Below are positions 34,054 to 45,279 of a DNA stretch of 64,000 nucleotides, piece after piece. The DNA is taken from positions 1,674,001 through 1,738,000 of the forward strand of contig QYRS01000012.1 of the NCBI GenBank assembly GCA_006503535.1, in the 5' to 3' direction. Under the pieces are notes generated by a model. It was not told where the DNA came from. It saw nothing but the letters and a program-made list of their open reading frames with translations, and ran no database searches. A program made the translations under genes and the position numbers. Source of the DNA: Arthrinium phaeospermum (taxonomy: Eukaryota; Ascomycota; Sordariomycetes; Amphisphaeriales; Apiosporaceae). Position 1 is the first letter of the stretch. Each line of letters starts with the position of its first letter.

Positions 34054-35705
34054 ATGGCGTTAACCGAGCCCATGGAGCCAAAGGACGCCGGCACGTCGTC
34101 CGTCTCTGGCGCCGAGACCGACGATGCGGCGGCCACCAATCGAGGTCTGGTGGAGCGAGCCCGAGGACGCGGATCCGACGAACCCTATGAGGGTCGTCGC
34201 GGAAGAAGTGGACGAACATATTGACCATATCCGTCATCAGCTTCCTCGTGTGAGTTTCCCTGATTCCCCCATCCGCCGTCGCCGGTTCTGACTAACGCTT
34301 CCCCCTATTCAGACCCCTGGTGTCGTCCATGCTGGCCCCGGCGGTGCAGTCCGTCATGCTGACTTCGGCACGACTCCCCCGCTTCGCCACCTTCGTCGTC
34401 TCCATCTTCGTGCTGGGCTTCGCGTGCGGCCCTCTCATCCTCGCGCCCCTGAGCGAGCTGTACGGCGCGTCGTCGTCTACCACGCCACCAATGTCCTGTT
34501 CGGCGCCTTCACCGTCGGGTGCGCCCTCGCCCGCGGCCCGGCCGTGTTGTTGGCGTTCCGTTTCCTGTCGGGCTTCGCGGGGCGAGCTGTACGGGCGCGT
34601 CGTCGTCTACCACGCCACCAATGTCCTGTTCGGCGCCTTCACCGTCGGGTGCGCCCTCGCCCGCGGCCCGGCCGTGTTGTTGGCGTTCCGTTTCCTGTCG
34701 GGCTTCGCGGGCGTCGCGACCATCGCCATCGGGTCCGGGACCATCGCCGATATCATGCCGCGCGAACGGAGGGGGCGGGCGGTCTCGGTTTGGTCCGTGG
34801 GGACGATTTTGGGGCCCATGGTCGGGCCTATCATCGGGGGTATGTGGCGGATGTCGCGGGGTGGAGGTGGATGTTCTGGATCATGGCCATCGTGGTGGGC
34901 GTGGTCACCGTCTTCGCGTACTTTGTCCTCGAGGAGACGTATCCTCCGGTCCTGCTGGAGAGAAAAGCCGCGAAGCTGCGAAAGGAGACGGGGAACCCAA
35001 AATACCGATCCAGGCTGGCACTGGACCTTACTCCAGGCCAGCTCTTCACCAGGAGCATCCTGCGCCCCACCAAGATGCTCCTCTGCTGCCCCATCGTCAC
35101 CGTCATGTGCACCTACGTCGCCATCCTCTACGGCACGCTCTACCTCCTCTTCTCGACCTACTCCTTCGTCTTCAAGGAGGTCTACAACTTCTCCACCACC
35201 GCGGCCGGCCTCGTCTTCCTCGCGGGCGGAATCGGCACCCTGGCGGGGCTGGCCTACATCGCCCACTTCAGCGACCGGAGCGTCAAGACTCAGGCCGCGG
35301 CCGGGAGGCTCGTCGTGCCGCCCGAGGCGCGGCTGCCGGTGGTTATTACGGTGCCCGGGGCCCTGACATTTCCCCTGGGGCTGTTTGTACGGGTGGAGCG
35401 CCGAGGGGCGGGTGCATTGGATCGTGCCGCAGATTGGGACGGCGGTTACGGGGTTCGGGTCGATTTTGGTGTTTGTGGCGGTGCAGACGTACTTGATCGA
35501 CGCCTTCGAGGGGCACGCGGCGAGCGTGGTGGGCGCGAACGCCGTGCTCAGGGGTCTGGCTGGCGCCTTGATCCCGCTGGGCGGGTTGAGCTTGTACGAG
35601 GCGCTGGGGTGGGGATGGGGGAACAGTCTGTTGGGATTTGTCGCACTGCTGTTTGCGCCGATACTCTGGATACTCGGGGCGCACGGGGCGAGGATACGGG
35701 GATGA
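34054..35705 (+). CDS. MFS transporter, DHA1 drug:H+ antiporter type, frame disrupted
   Basis: ATG at 34054 (a second in-frame ATG at 34072). The N-terminal tail reaches PIEVWWSEPEDADPTNPM, the hallmark pre-TM1 sequence of this family, then KKWTNILTISVISFL and an intron (GTGAGT at about 34251 to CAG at 34313). TPLVSSMLAPAVQSVM follows, then LILAPLSELYGR with the TM2-3 motif, FRFLSGFAGVATIAIGSGTIADIMP, and GPIIGG...AGWRWMFWI; the C-terminal half runs from RSILRPTKMLL to GARIRG. Frame breaks occur near 34130, 34190, 34453-34710 (duplication), 34840 (a G run one short) and 35385. Copy 2 of the duplication encodes the correct ELYGRVVVYH. Probable exporter for a local metabolite or a toxic compound. 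Confidence 0.8.
34453..34710 (+). repeat. about 130-bp imperfect tandem duplication inside the MFS gene
   Basis: Copy 1 (34453-34581) and copy 2 (34582-34710) share GCGAGCTGTACGG...TTCGCGGG. Copy 1 lacks one G (TACGGCGCG against TACGGGCGCG). Only copy 2 encodes the expected ELYGR motif, and deleting copy 1 restores the frame. Confidence 0.93.
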
Positions 35706-35800
35706 AGAGTAACAAGATAGAGTTGTAAATGTCAAATATCTAAGTGGAAAAAGAATATTGCTCGCTCATTCTAACACGGGATTCGCTATCTTCTAAACCA

Positions 35801-36773
35801 CTACAGCCGACTCTCGTACTGCGTGGTCGGGGGGCTGTACCGGGCCACCAACTCCCTCCGCGAAACTGTATCCAGCTTCAACCTCCGCATATTCCTCCCC
35901 GTCTCCATGTACCTCTCCCCCGTCGTCATCTCCGCCAGCACCACCACCGCCGCAATGGGCGCCGCGTCCACGCCCAGCGCCTCGGCCAGCCCGCACCAGG
36001 GCACCAGCAAGTCCGGCACGTCCTCGGAGATGTTGCGGTTCCCGAAGTCCGCGGGGGCCCTGAGCCGTTGTGCGGCGGCGAGTGCCGCGCCAGGCTCACG
36101 AGGCTGGTGAAGGTCTGGTCGTAGCACTCGTTGGAGACGTCGACGGTGCTCTGCAGACACAGACCGAGGGCGGCGCCGATGTCTATGCGCACCTTGTCGA
36201 CGGCCAGCATGGCGGCGGCGACGGCGGGCGTCAGGCCGTCGTGGTACAGCAGGAAGTCGCCGCCCGTGCTCTCGATGCGGCCGGCGTTCAGCAGCATCAT
36301 GAGCGGGTGGAAGACGCCGTTGATGGCGCTTCTTGCGGCCCAGGACGAGCAGCTGCCCCTCGTCCATCCGGCACGAGTAGGGCGACAGGTTGGTCTCGAG
36401 GACGTTGGCGAACTCCATGTCGGCGTCCTTGATCAGGGAGAGGTTGCCGGGGACGGCGATGAGGGTGTGTTGGCGCAGGTCGTAGGCTTGCATTTCTTGC
36501 AGGATGGTGGCTTGGCCCGTGGACGGGACGGTGAGGAATATGACTTGCGAAAACGCGATGACTTCGGCCATGTCGGTGGTGATGGGTATGTCGGCGAAGC
36601 CCTCCATGACTCCGCTGGCTTTCAGGCAGCCCTCTCCCGCACGCTGTTGGCGTGGCGCAGGTGCGTCGGATGGGGTACAGCAGGACGTTCTTCCCGTGGC
36701 TCAGGAGGTCGGCAGCCAGTGCGAAGCCGGCAGGTCCTGCGCCGATGATGGACACATACTGGTGGAACTCCAT
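35801..36773 (-). CDS. NAD(P)-dependent octopine/nopaline-dehydrogenase family protein, frame disrupted
   Basis: Starts at ATG 36773 (MEFHQYVSIIGAGPAGFALAADLL) with a Rossmann GAGPAG. After a frame break at about 36680 the protein resumes as MEGFADIPITTDMAEVIAFS ... IFLTVPSTGQ ... LIAVPGNLSLIKDADM, then breaks again near 36325 (INGVFHPLMMLLNAGRIES, GDFLLYHDGLTP) and near 36085 (FGNRNISEDVPD, LVPWCGLAEALGVDA). The order NAD domain, then a helical domain with the His-containing stretch NGVFHP, fits Octopine_DH (PF02317-like) enzymes, which reductively condense an amino acid's amino group with an alpha-keto acid. About 320 aa, single exon. It lies 95 bp from the convergent MFS stop. Family firm, substrates unknown. 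Confidence 0.8.
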
Positions 36774-37705
36774 GTTCAAGATCTCAAGATGTTCAAATCA
36801 ATGACGGTGGTGGTTTTTCTTTAGGGTCTATATAATAAGGGGGAGGTTATAGGGGCTCAAAATGTTTACTAGCAGCATGCTCAGGTCTCGGGAGCGACGA
36901 GGGAAACCACACACGAGAAGCTCTGGTCCGAATTATATTTGACAGGAAGGTGTACCCCAGTTCTGGCCAACCTACACCCAGTCCCTGGAATCTGGGCCAC
37001 TAGTGCGCCCTGAACTCTGTCTACCTGAGTTCGGACCAATCTCCCAAGGAGTTGTACTGGACATTGGACTGGGCTGGTATCGAGTTCGCTGGCCGGGGCG
37101 CAGCTGATGAGACGCGCAAAAGTGCTCACTGATGTGACGAATGCTAGTGATATGATGCTCTGTCTCAGTATGCAGAAGAATATGCACTTAACCAGCTGTA
37201 TGCATGCAAATGTAGCCCGGCACCGGGTTTGCAGATGTTCCACACTTGAGCAAGTTTGCTCTCGTTTGTTTCCCCGTTCTTTGGCTAAATGCAACGGTGC
37301 CGATCAATCGCTCCCCCCCCCCGGCTCGGGGGCTCCACTGGGCTGCAACCGCATCTCCCAAGATGCAATGTTTCATTTTGGGTGGACTAATTACTACTAG
37401 GTACGTTCACATTGGAACTGTCGGGCAACGGGAAGAACCTACTGAATTTGCGTTAGATTCTCCTGTGTTCGAATGCAAGTAACCCCGCCTCAAGAGTCAG
37501 GTCAGCCAGCACCGGAGAGTTGCCCCATGTTTCAGCCATGGCCAATGGCAATGTGACGAAACTCTGCAAAGGTCTCGAGGTAGACTTGGAGCTGGATCGG
37601 CTTTTTGACTATTGACACGAAATATAGACAACCGTCTGTAAAGAAGAAGAGAAGACAGGGCGAAGCATGCAGCATATTGTACCAATTTCCAAGGTGCCAG
37701 ACTAC
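36774..37705. other. intergenic region of about 930 bp
   Basis: Promoter of the opine-dehydrogenase-type gene and 3' flank of the ferric reductase. A C8/G-rich run at about 37310-37325. Open frames here lack domains. Confidence 0.55.
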
Positions 37706-40395
37706 CTACATTCCCATCCAAGCATACGCCTCCTCAATCAAGTCCACCTGAAGCCCGTCCCTCACACAGCCAACCACATGCCTCCGCACCTCGTCCGTCA
37801 TGGCGCCCGGCCCGCACGAAATGACCGTCGTGTGGTGGCGGCCACCGTCATCCTCCTCCTCCGCGGCAGACCTGATCACCTTCCCCGCATCCATCCCTTC
37901 CCGGATCGTCGACGTCGTCGTAGTGGGCGTCGGCTCCAATGCGACCCCCTCGTCCTTCGGGGTGGGCATCGCGGAGGCGGCAGACGAGGAGGAGGAGGCC
38001 CCGTGCACCAGAACATGCAGTCGACCCCCTCGACACCTCGTAGGAAGGTCTGCTGGACGTGCTGGATCAGAGGCAGCTCCCGGGCTGACCATGCGAGAAT
38101 GAAGCGGTGCGTTTGTCGCATGATGCCGCGGCCAGCTTTGTCGTGGAGATCGTCTCCGTTATGGCGTGGTCGGGAGGCGTAGGCTTGCACGAACCCATGT
38201 CGGTGTGCAAGAGGGCTTGGTGGGCTACCGGGTGGCCGGCGTAGGGGCCCTCGTTGTAGACGGCCATTTCCAATCGCGATCTCGGGGAGGACAGAACCCG
38301 GCGCTGGAGCGTGGCGGTAGCGCCTGCGTGGACGCGGGTCAAGAACCGGATGGAGGCGTGTTTCGCCAGCTGGGTCTCGTGCGTCTGGGTGGAAACATTG
38401 GGAACTCGCTTGGCTTTTCCTGAGACTCCTTCTGCCTCCTCCTTTCCGTTGTTGACATGGAATCTGAGCCAGTGGAGGAGAATGTCGACGTTGCCCCCGG
38501 CCGCCAGCCCGCAACGCTGAAGGGGTGACTCTCCCAGAACTTTCCAAGTCCCGGGAAGTACAAGAAGCTGTGCTGACCTGGCCCGAAGCCCGCAGTCGTC
38601 CGCGGAAGACGGTCACCTGCAGGATGTTGCAGTTGGGGATGGCCTCGACGACGGCTTGAGGAGAACCTCCCAGACGTTAGTAGAGCAGGCGCGCGACGCG
38701 CGCCAGTGACTCTCCCAGAACTTTCCAAGTCCCGGGAAGTACAAGAAGCTGTGCTGACCTGGCCCGAAGCCCGCAGTCGTCCGCGGGAAGACGGTCACCT
38801 GCAGGATGTTGCAGTTGGGGATGGCCTCGACGACGGCTTGAGGAGAACCTCCCAGACGGTTGTAGTAGAGCAGGCGCGCGACGCGCGCCAGTCGCTCCGC
38901 GCCCCAGAAAGCGAAGGCGATGTACAACCATACTTGGTAGCCGTAGTCGTAGCCGAAGTGGGGGACGAGATGGTACCACGTTGCCGCGAGGGTCAGGATG
39001 ACTAGGACGATGTGCGTGATCAGGAATGCCTCGTAGAATCTGACGCGGAACGGAAGGATTGCGAAGGCTACTGCCAGGCACATGGCTATGGTGGCGATGA
39101 TTCCCCAGTACTGGTATTAACGGTTAGCGTACCAGTTCTTTGCTTTACCCAGTCCCATGAGCGGAAAGGGGGCGAGGGCGACCTACAAATAGGGTTCCGC
39201 CGCTTTCGAGGCATACTCCTTCGCGCCCCCGTACCCAGGCTCGAAGTACGCCTGCGTGTAGACGATGGAATGCACGACGGCCTGCACGGTAGCCACGCGG
39301 GCCGCCCACCGATGAAAAGTCAGGAAGGTGGTCTGGCTCCAGCCCGTACGGCGAGGAGCAGGTGGTTGCGGCCGGCGAAGAGGACCGCGATGCTCACGTT
39401 GACGAGGCTGAGGATGCCCGTGCGGTTGCCGACGTACTCGCACAGCTCGAAGCCGGACGAGAGCCAGTAGATGTTGGGCTGGAAGCTGCGGAAGGAGACG
39501 GCCGAGAGGACGACGTTGAGGAGACGAAGAGGGCGATGAAGGGTGAGGGCGCGGTTGGGGACGTAGCCTAGTTGGCCGGGAGGGGGTCTAGATGGCGGGT
39601 GCCTACGAGCGCGGGAAGTAGGATGGACTGGCGGAGTTTGGCCCTGAGTTTTGAGCTTTGGAGCCATTTCCGTAGGCTCGATATTCTGCCGGTCATTTGG
39701 TTGAACAGTCCGCAGAGGAGAACGGTACCAATCGTGAGGAGACAGATGATGATACTGTAGGTCATGTGAGTGGGTGATCCGGTGAGCGACACTAGCCTAG
39801 GGACTCACGAGTATCTACTGTGAAGATATTCCTCCCTTGCGAACTCCCCCAAAGTCCCATGGATGGAGTAGTAGCTTTCGCCGTTGACGAGACTGGTGTC
39901 ATTCAACCACATGGCGTCTGCGGGAAGCTCAACCGTGGGAGCGGCAGGGGGCAGGCTGCCTTCGAACGTCGGCTCCGAGGCACCGGCCACCGCGTGCTTA
40001 CTGAAACACTGGACCTGCTTCTCGACCGGTAGCCGTCGGCATCGCACCGGTCTGGATGCAGTGCGCCATGGTCTGGAGCCACGGCAGGCTGGTCCCGCGG
40101 CACTCGTCGCTCGTCATGCCCATGGCATGTCCATGTCCATACCCATGCCGCCCATACCCGACATTCCCCCGTCCGAGGCGCCTCCTTCGGGTGGCTCCAT
40201 GAAGGTGGTGCAGTTCAGGAACAGGGTCGAGAGCGCATCGTGGCAGACTTGGCAGCAGAGGTCTTGGTACAAGTCGATACCGAAGCCGACGATGCCGTCT
40301 TGGAAGCCGAAAGTGGGCATCGGGAGCAGTAGCAGAACTAACGGCAGGGCCGTCAACAACTTGATCGAATACATTGCTGATGATGATATGGGCAA
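37706..40395 (-). CDS. ferric/cupric reductase transmembrane component (FRE type), frame disrupted
   Basis: Starts at ATG 40395 (or 40374), with signal peptide LLTALPLVLLLLPMPTFG and a Cys-bearing extracellular region (CCQVCHDALSTLFLNC). A Met/Gly-rich stretch (GGMSGMGGMGMDMDM) may bind metal. TM segments include YSIIICLLTIGTVLLCG and FLTFHRWAARVATVQAVVHS with the paired heme His; the second heme pair lies in FLITHIVLVILTLAATWYHL. The FAD domain has GFGPGQHSFLYFPG and WESHPFS, and the C-terminus reads VISCGPGAMTDEVRRHV, the NAD site. Several single-base breaks and a partial duplication disrupt the frame. The enzyme would move electrons from cytosolic NADPH across the plasma membrane to reduce Fe(III) or Cu(II). 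Exon limits inside the broken parts are approximate. Confidence 0.85.
38525..38890 (-). repeat. about 181-bp imperfect tandem duplication inside the ferric reductase gene
   Basis: Copy 1 (38525-38705) and copy 2 (38706-38890) align over their length. Copy 1 has short deletions (CCGCGG against CCGCGGG; CAGACGTTAG against CAGACGGTTGTAG). Copy 2 encodes the expected uninterrupted reductase sequence up to WESH, and the continuation HPFSVAG follows copy 1. Confidence 0.93.
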
Positions 40396-41745
40396 GTGAA
40401 GAGGGTCAAAAGGTTATACGTCCAGACTTTGCGAGAATGGTGACAATAAGCTGAAGGTCGCAGTGGGCATGTTGTGATAGTGGGTTACGGTGCTTAGAAA
40501 CAAAGTTAACCAGCCGAACATTGTCCCAGTGGAACCATCTTGAAGGCCATCGGTAACCAATGCTTCCCTATTGACTTGTTGACATGTTGACATTCACGTT
40601 ACATAGGAGCTCCCGGGACTGCTGCTCGCTCGGCTAATATCAACGTTATTTCCATCAATCCTTGGTGTTGGTAGTACATGCCACAAGGAACAACGTTCCG
40701 GCAGTTTGACCAAACACATTGCGGAGGCCTGATTTACTTTCCGGGTGGTTGTGGTTCCATTTCTTCTTATGTACCGGTTTCCTTCGGCTTTCTGGTATCA
40801 CAATGGGGGAGGGGATATGAGCTGGTTTTCAGTATGACCCGGGACGGAGACGGCTAAAACTGGTAACCGGCGCCACCTTGCCCGAACTGTTCTGTCATAG
40901 TGTATGCAGTGTATATTAACTGGTGTCTTGGAAGTCTGTAGATAATATCATCCACGAGACTTCGGAAGCCGGACTCTCGGTGTAAGCGTCGTCTTGCATC
41001 CGGATTGCCTGGGACAGACCCTGAGTAGCTCGCTGGCTAGTGTCGTTTAATAGCTGCTTTTATGTCCTTCTTATTTCCTGCGAGCCCTAGGCATTCGATC
41101 GCTGTTTCTATTTATAACCGCTTGTACGTACACGATAGATCAACTCAAGACAACGAGCGTAACGGAACCAATGCATCTAGCCATAGATTCAGGGCCAACG
41201 GGAAATATGACCCAACCTGTTGTCTGTAGCTGCATTATGGACTCGAATCATCTGCAAATTTTACATTTATTGGCAGAATCTATGACATTAATACCTGTTG
41301 AAAATTTTCAGTATGCCAACTGCAACTTCATGTTCATGCATTTGTATATTCTTAGGACCATGATGCTGGACATATCAATTGCACGTATCCAAATCTACAA
41401 CTAGCTGAGTGTGGATATCGGTCCCAGGCGCCAGGCGTGATGGCCCACTAAGCGTATGGCGCAAGCTCCCTGGCGCTTGTCTTCAGGTACCCAAAATCAA
41501 GTATAGGGGGGGGTTCGCACTTAAGCACTCTACGCGTCCACTGTGCAGGCGCGTCGCAACTTCTCAACTCACACAACACAGAATCATGATATTGCAATCT
41601 TCAGAGAAGATAGCTAATGATGACAACCTGAGCCAACTACACAAGGGCTTTCCGGAACCACACCACTCAATTGGGAATGGCACAGACCCTATGTTAGGAA
41701 AGAACTTGGAAATCCGAAGGTAATCGGCCACTGGCGCATTACAGA
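40396..41745. other. intergenic region of about 1.35 kb
   Basis: Divergent promoter region between the ferric reductase and the SET-domain gene. Open frames at 41171-41404 and 41409-41723 have no domain. GATA-type WGATAR sites that could suit iron-repressed genes were not systematically checked. Confidence 0.5.
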
Positions 41746-42850
41746 ATGGAGGCTGCGACGAGGCAGCACTTCTTCTTCCATGGGAGACCCGTGAGTATTC
41801 ACCTTGGATTCATGTTATGTCCTACTCTACCGCCTCCAGGTTGCTAACATGTCAACTATTCCCAGGGTCGCGACGCCGAGAAATCGAGGTGCCATCTATG
41901 CCAGATCCGGTCGTTCACGACGCATGCCCAATACCCCGTAACCATTACCAACGACGCCGACAAACTGGCGCTCGATCCCGGATTCCGTTTCGTACAGAAG
42001 ACACATTTCGGTCGCGGTGTTCAACCGGCCAAAGGCGAATTCCGCAGCGGCTGCGAGTGCGAGGATGGCGAGGACTGCCAGTATGGCTCCTGCCACTGCC
42101 TACAGGAGCTGGAGGAGAGCGAAAACGAACCCGATGAGGACGAATAATATACCGCAAGAAGAGCTACGCCTACCACTCCCATGGCGCCAAGGCCGGACAC
42201 CTGCGCTCCAAGATCCTCGAATCGCGCGAGCCCATCTACGAGTGCCACGAGGGATGCGCATGCGGACCAGAGTGCCCGAACCGGGTCGTGGAGCGCGGAA
42301 GGAAGCTGCCTCTACAGGTCTTCCGCACGGAGAACCGAGGTTGGGGTGTCAAATGCCCCGTGGACATCAAGATGGGGCAGTTTATCGACAAATACCTGGG
42401 CGAGATCATCACACACCGAAAGAGGCGGACCGGCGGCGAGCCAAGTCGGACATTGCGCAGCGGAACGTCTACCTGTTCGCGCTGGATAAGTTCTCGGACC
42501 CGGAGTCGCCCGACGAGAGACTACGCGGACCGCCGCTCGAAGTGGACGGCGAATTCATGTCGGGGCCCACGCGGTTCATCAACCACTCGTGCGAACCGAA
42601 TCTGCGCATCTTTGCGCGCGTGGGTGACCACGCAGATAAGCACATACACGACCTCGCGCTGTTCGCAATCATGGATATACCGAAAGGAACTGAGCTCACA
42701 TTTGACTATGTGGACGGCGTGGACGATTCCGAGGTCGATGCGCTGGATCCGGTCAAGAAGAAGGACATGACTCTGTGTCTCTGTGGGAGCGAAAACTGCC
42801 GGGGATTCCTATGGGATATCCAGACCGGTTTGTGTTCTCTAGCTACCTAA
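41746..42850 (+). CDS. dim-5: DIM-5/Clr4-type histone H3 lysine-9 methyltransferase (SET domain), frame disrupted
   Basis: Exon 1 is 41746-41790 (MEAATRQHFFFHGRP), then a 75-nt intron. The pre-SET Cys cluster follows: CECEDGEDCQYGSCHC and YECHEGCACGPECPN. The SET domain has GWGVKCPVDIKMGQFIDKYLGEII, FINHSCEPNL, ADKHIHDLALFAIMDIPKGTELTFDYV and the post-SET CLCGSENCRGFLW. This arrangement, with the short divergent N-terminus and no chromodomain, matches Neurospora DIM-5, the enzyme that trimethylates H3K9 and directs DNA methylation. Two breaks are seen: around 42142 (a stop before the second Cys cluster) and an apparent extra CA near 42410. As such genes are strongly conserved, I regard these as sequence errors. 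The last residues after GFLW are uncertain. Confidence 0.88.
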
Positions 42851-44017
42851 TCTGAAATGCAGTCGACACCACCGTCCTAGAACCGCACTCGATGCAACTA
42901 TACAAAAGCCAGCTCGCAGGAAAGTTTGGCCCTGCGCCTAAAAGTGCCCGTAGGTTTCGATAGGTGGAACCATCACGAGGGTGTGACGGAAGGTTGTCGG
43001 GATTCTTCGCTCATGCCTTCGAGAATCCGTCTTCCGTCGGATTCGGTCCACGTGGTTGGCATGTGATGGTGAGACCTGATGGTCGTGGACTGCTGCTCGA
43101 CTATTGAGTCGAGCATGTTCAGGAAATTGAGCCTGATTAATACGATGATTCATGGAGCCAGGCGCCGTGACTCGTCGCGGAAAGTCTTAGGTGGTAGAGG
43201 GGGAAGACAGGAAAACGAAATAGACAATTGATTATATCATCACCAGAGTGCCGATGACGATATGGGTATGGTGAAAGATTACATTTTCTGCGACTCGCCA
43301 ATAACCAAGCATCCGCCAATCTCAACCACTACGCCTAGGCACGAATACTGACTGAAGGATTGGCGTGTGTGGGCGTAGGCTATTCTTAGCCCCCTGTCCC
43401 TGCCCCCTCCTTCTGAAGCTCTCGAGTCAATGGATCCTGGGCCCTGTGATTATGGGTGGTTTAGCGATTAACCTAGCGCGCCCTGGCATCGCCAAGCTTT
43501 CTGGCTTCCCTTCCTCTTCTCCAAATTCGGGCCTACAGGAGCACTTCACTTCACTACCTTGGAAATCCCTGGGCGGGGCTCTCTGCCGTCCTACTAACCT
43601 ACAAAGTACTTTACAAACTGGGCCAACACACGCACCTACCCACGAACGAGCCTGGACGTCCTATTTTTTTCTTGGCCTTGGAAAGTTGGACAAATGCGAA
43701 CGAGAGGGTCCGTCCTTAGGGAAAGAAGAAGGAACATCTTGATTGTGCAGCACTAAAACAAAAGCCGGGGATGCTTGGCATCTTTTCTTCACTCTGTTTC
43801 ACCCGCTTGACCCTCTGGTCGTCAATCCCCGTCAGTCAAGTCGCTCCAGCCTCTTCGACCTCAATCGAAACCCGTTCGCCTTGAAAAAGAAAGTCCTAGC
43901 TTTCTCGACCGCGGACACAGACACCGACAGACGATCCAAGTACCACCAAAAAGCTGCCGTGCGCAATGGTTTTATAAGAGTCTATACCCGATCGCAAAAT
44001 TTCTGATCGGCGCAACC
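42851..44017. other. intergenic region of about 1.17 kb
   Basis: 3' flank of the SET gene and promoter/5' UTR of the UBTD-type gene. Open frames at 43365-43742 and 43743-44006 have no domain and probably belong to the 5' UTR region. Confidence 0.5.
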
Positions 44018-45279
44018 ATGGTATGTGCTTCCCGAATGCAAACCCCGTGCGACGTCGTCTCCAGTCGTTTTTCCCGCGCGTGAGTTACTAACCATTCCGC
44101 TTTTTCTCGCATTCAGGGCTGCTGCTTCTCAACGCCCAATGGGCCCAATGCTCCATACCCTGGAGGCGCGCCGCCCTCCAGCTCGGCCCGCGCCATCAAC
44201 TCGCCTCGCCTCGTCGCCAACATCGGTGCCAACGAGGAAGCCGTGCGCAGCCCCAGGTCCCCGCACTCGGAGGACATGCGCTCCGTCCGTCGGAACGCCC
44301 GCCGACAGCACCAGCACCACCACCAACAGCCCCTCTCCCAGCACATCGACAAGCCGCTGCGCCGCCACACCTGGGTCGCCAAGAACCGCGTCTGGACCCG
44401 CCCCCAGCTGGCCCGCGAGCGCGCCGACTTCTTCGATACCCGTCACGGCGGCCTGAGGTATGGCAGACCATCCGCGGGGCCCTCGAGGTCATGTGGGAGG
44501 CGGACGCCGCTGCGCGAATAACGGGACACGATGCTGTTGCTGCTGCTCCAACAAACGAGAATGAGGAGGGCAGTGGCGTAGAGCCTCAAGGTGGCAACGC
44601 CAACGATGATACTGCCCTGGCTACTGCCCAGAGCATCCTCAAAGCGGCCGAGGTCACCCTCCCCACCGGCAACCTCGCCAACGGCGTGTACGACGCCCTG
44701 GGCACCTACTACGCGGTCCCGGAGTGGATCGTCTGCGACCCGGTCAACGTGGCCGAGGGCGGCAGCGACGCCGATCACGACGACCCCAAGGCTAACGACG
44801 AGGGGGACCTGACGGGCGGCGAGGACGGCCGAGGACATCGACGAGGAGGAGGCCCTGCGGCGGCGCGAAGAGAAGGGCAAGGCGGTCGCAGACGTCCGCG
44901 ACCTGATCAAGATTCGGGCGCGCCTCAGCGAGAACAGCCGGGACATCATCCTGACCATTGGCACCAACGAGAGCGTCCGGAGCGTGATACGGAAAATCAA
45001 AGAAGAAGCAAATGTAGGTTCCTGCCTTTTTCCCCACTTCCTTCTCTCCCACGGAACTTGGGTCTCGCAAGTGGCGGCAACGAGATGCTTCGCTTGTTCA
45101 ACTCCACGTTTCGTCACAGGGCGTCGCACAGTTGCTAACGTTTTGGTTCCTCATAGCTATCCCCGAACAAAAGCGTCAGGCTGTCCTACATGGGCCGGAT
45201 ACTCAAGGAGGGTACTTCTCTGCTTGATCAAGGCTTCCAGAAGGGCCATGTCGTCAATGCGTTCGTGTACACACGATAG
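44018..45279 (+). CDS. UBTD1/DC-UbP-type ubiquitin-domain protein, N-myristoylation signal, frame disrupted
   Basis: The first exon is only the ATG (44018-44020), followed by a GTATGT...TACTAAC...CAG intron; exon 2 begins GCCFSTP, giving a MGCC N-terminus suited to N-myristoylation and palmitoylation. A His/Gln/Arg-rich linker precedes KPLRRHTWVAKNRVWTRPQL and FFDTR, typical of the UBTD N-terminal domain. EVWQTIRGALEVMWEAD, AQSILKAAEVTLPTGNL and YAVPEWIVCDPVN follow in shifted frames. The C-terminal ubiquitin-like part has DIILTIGTNESVRSVIRKI, a 143-nt intron (45014-45156), then VRLSYMGRILKEGTSLLDQG and the stop at 45277. Breaks lie near 44455 and 44825. It probably helps couple E2/E3 enzymes to substrates at membranes; that role is inferred from animal UBTD proteins. 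Confidence 0.85.

Noticed and set aside
29544..40395. A classical PKS, NRPS or terpene cluster
   Set aside because: No backbone enzyme domain was found on either strand, so only a tailoring/opine-type locus is proposed, as a hypothesis.
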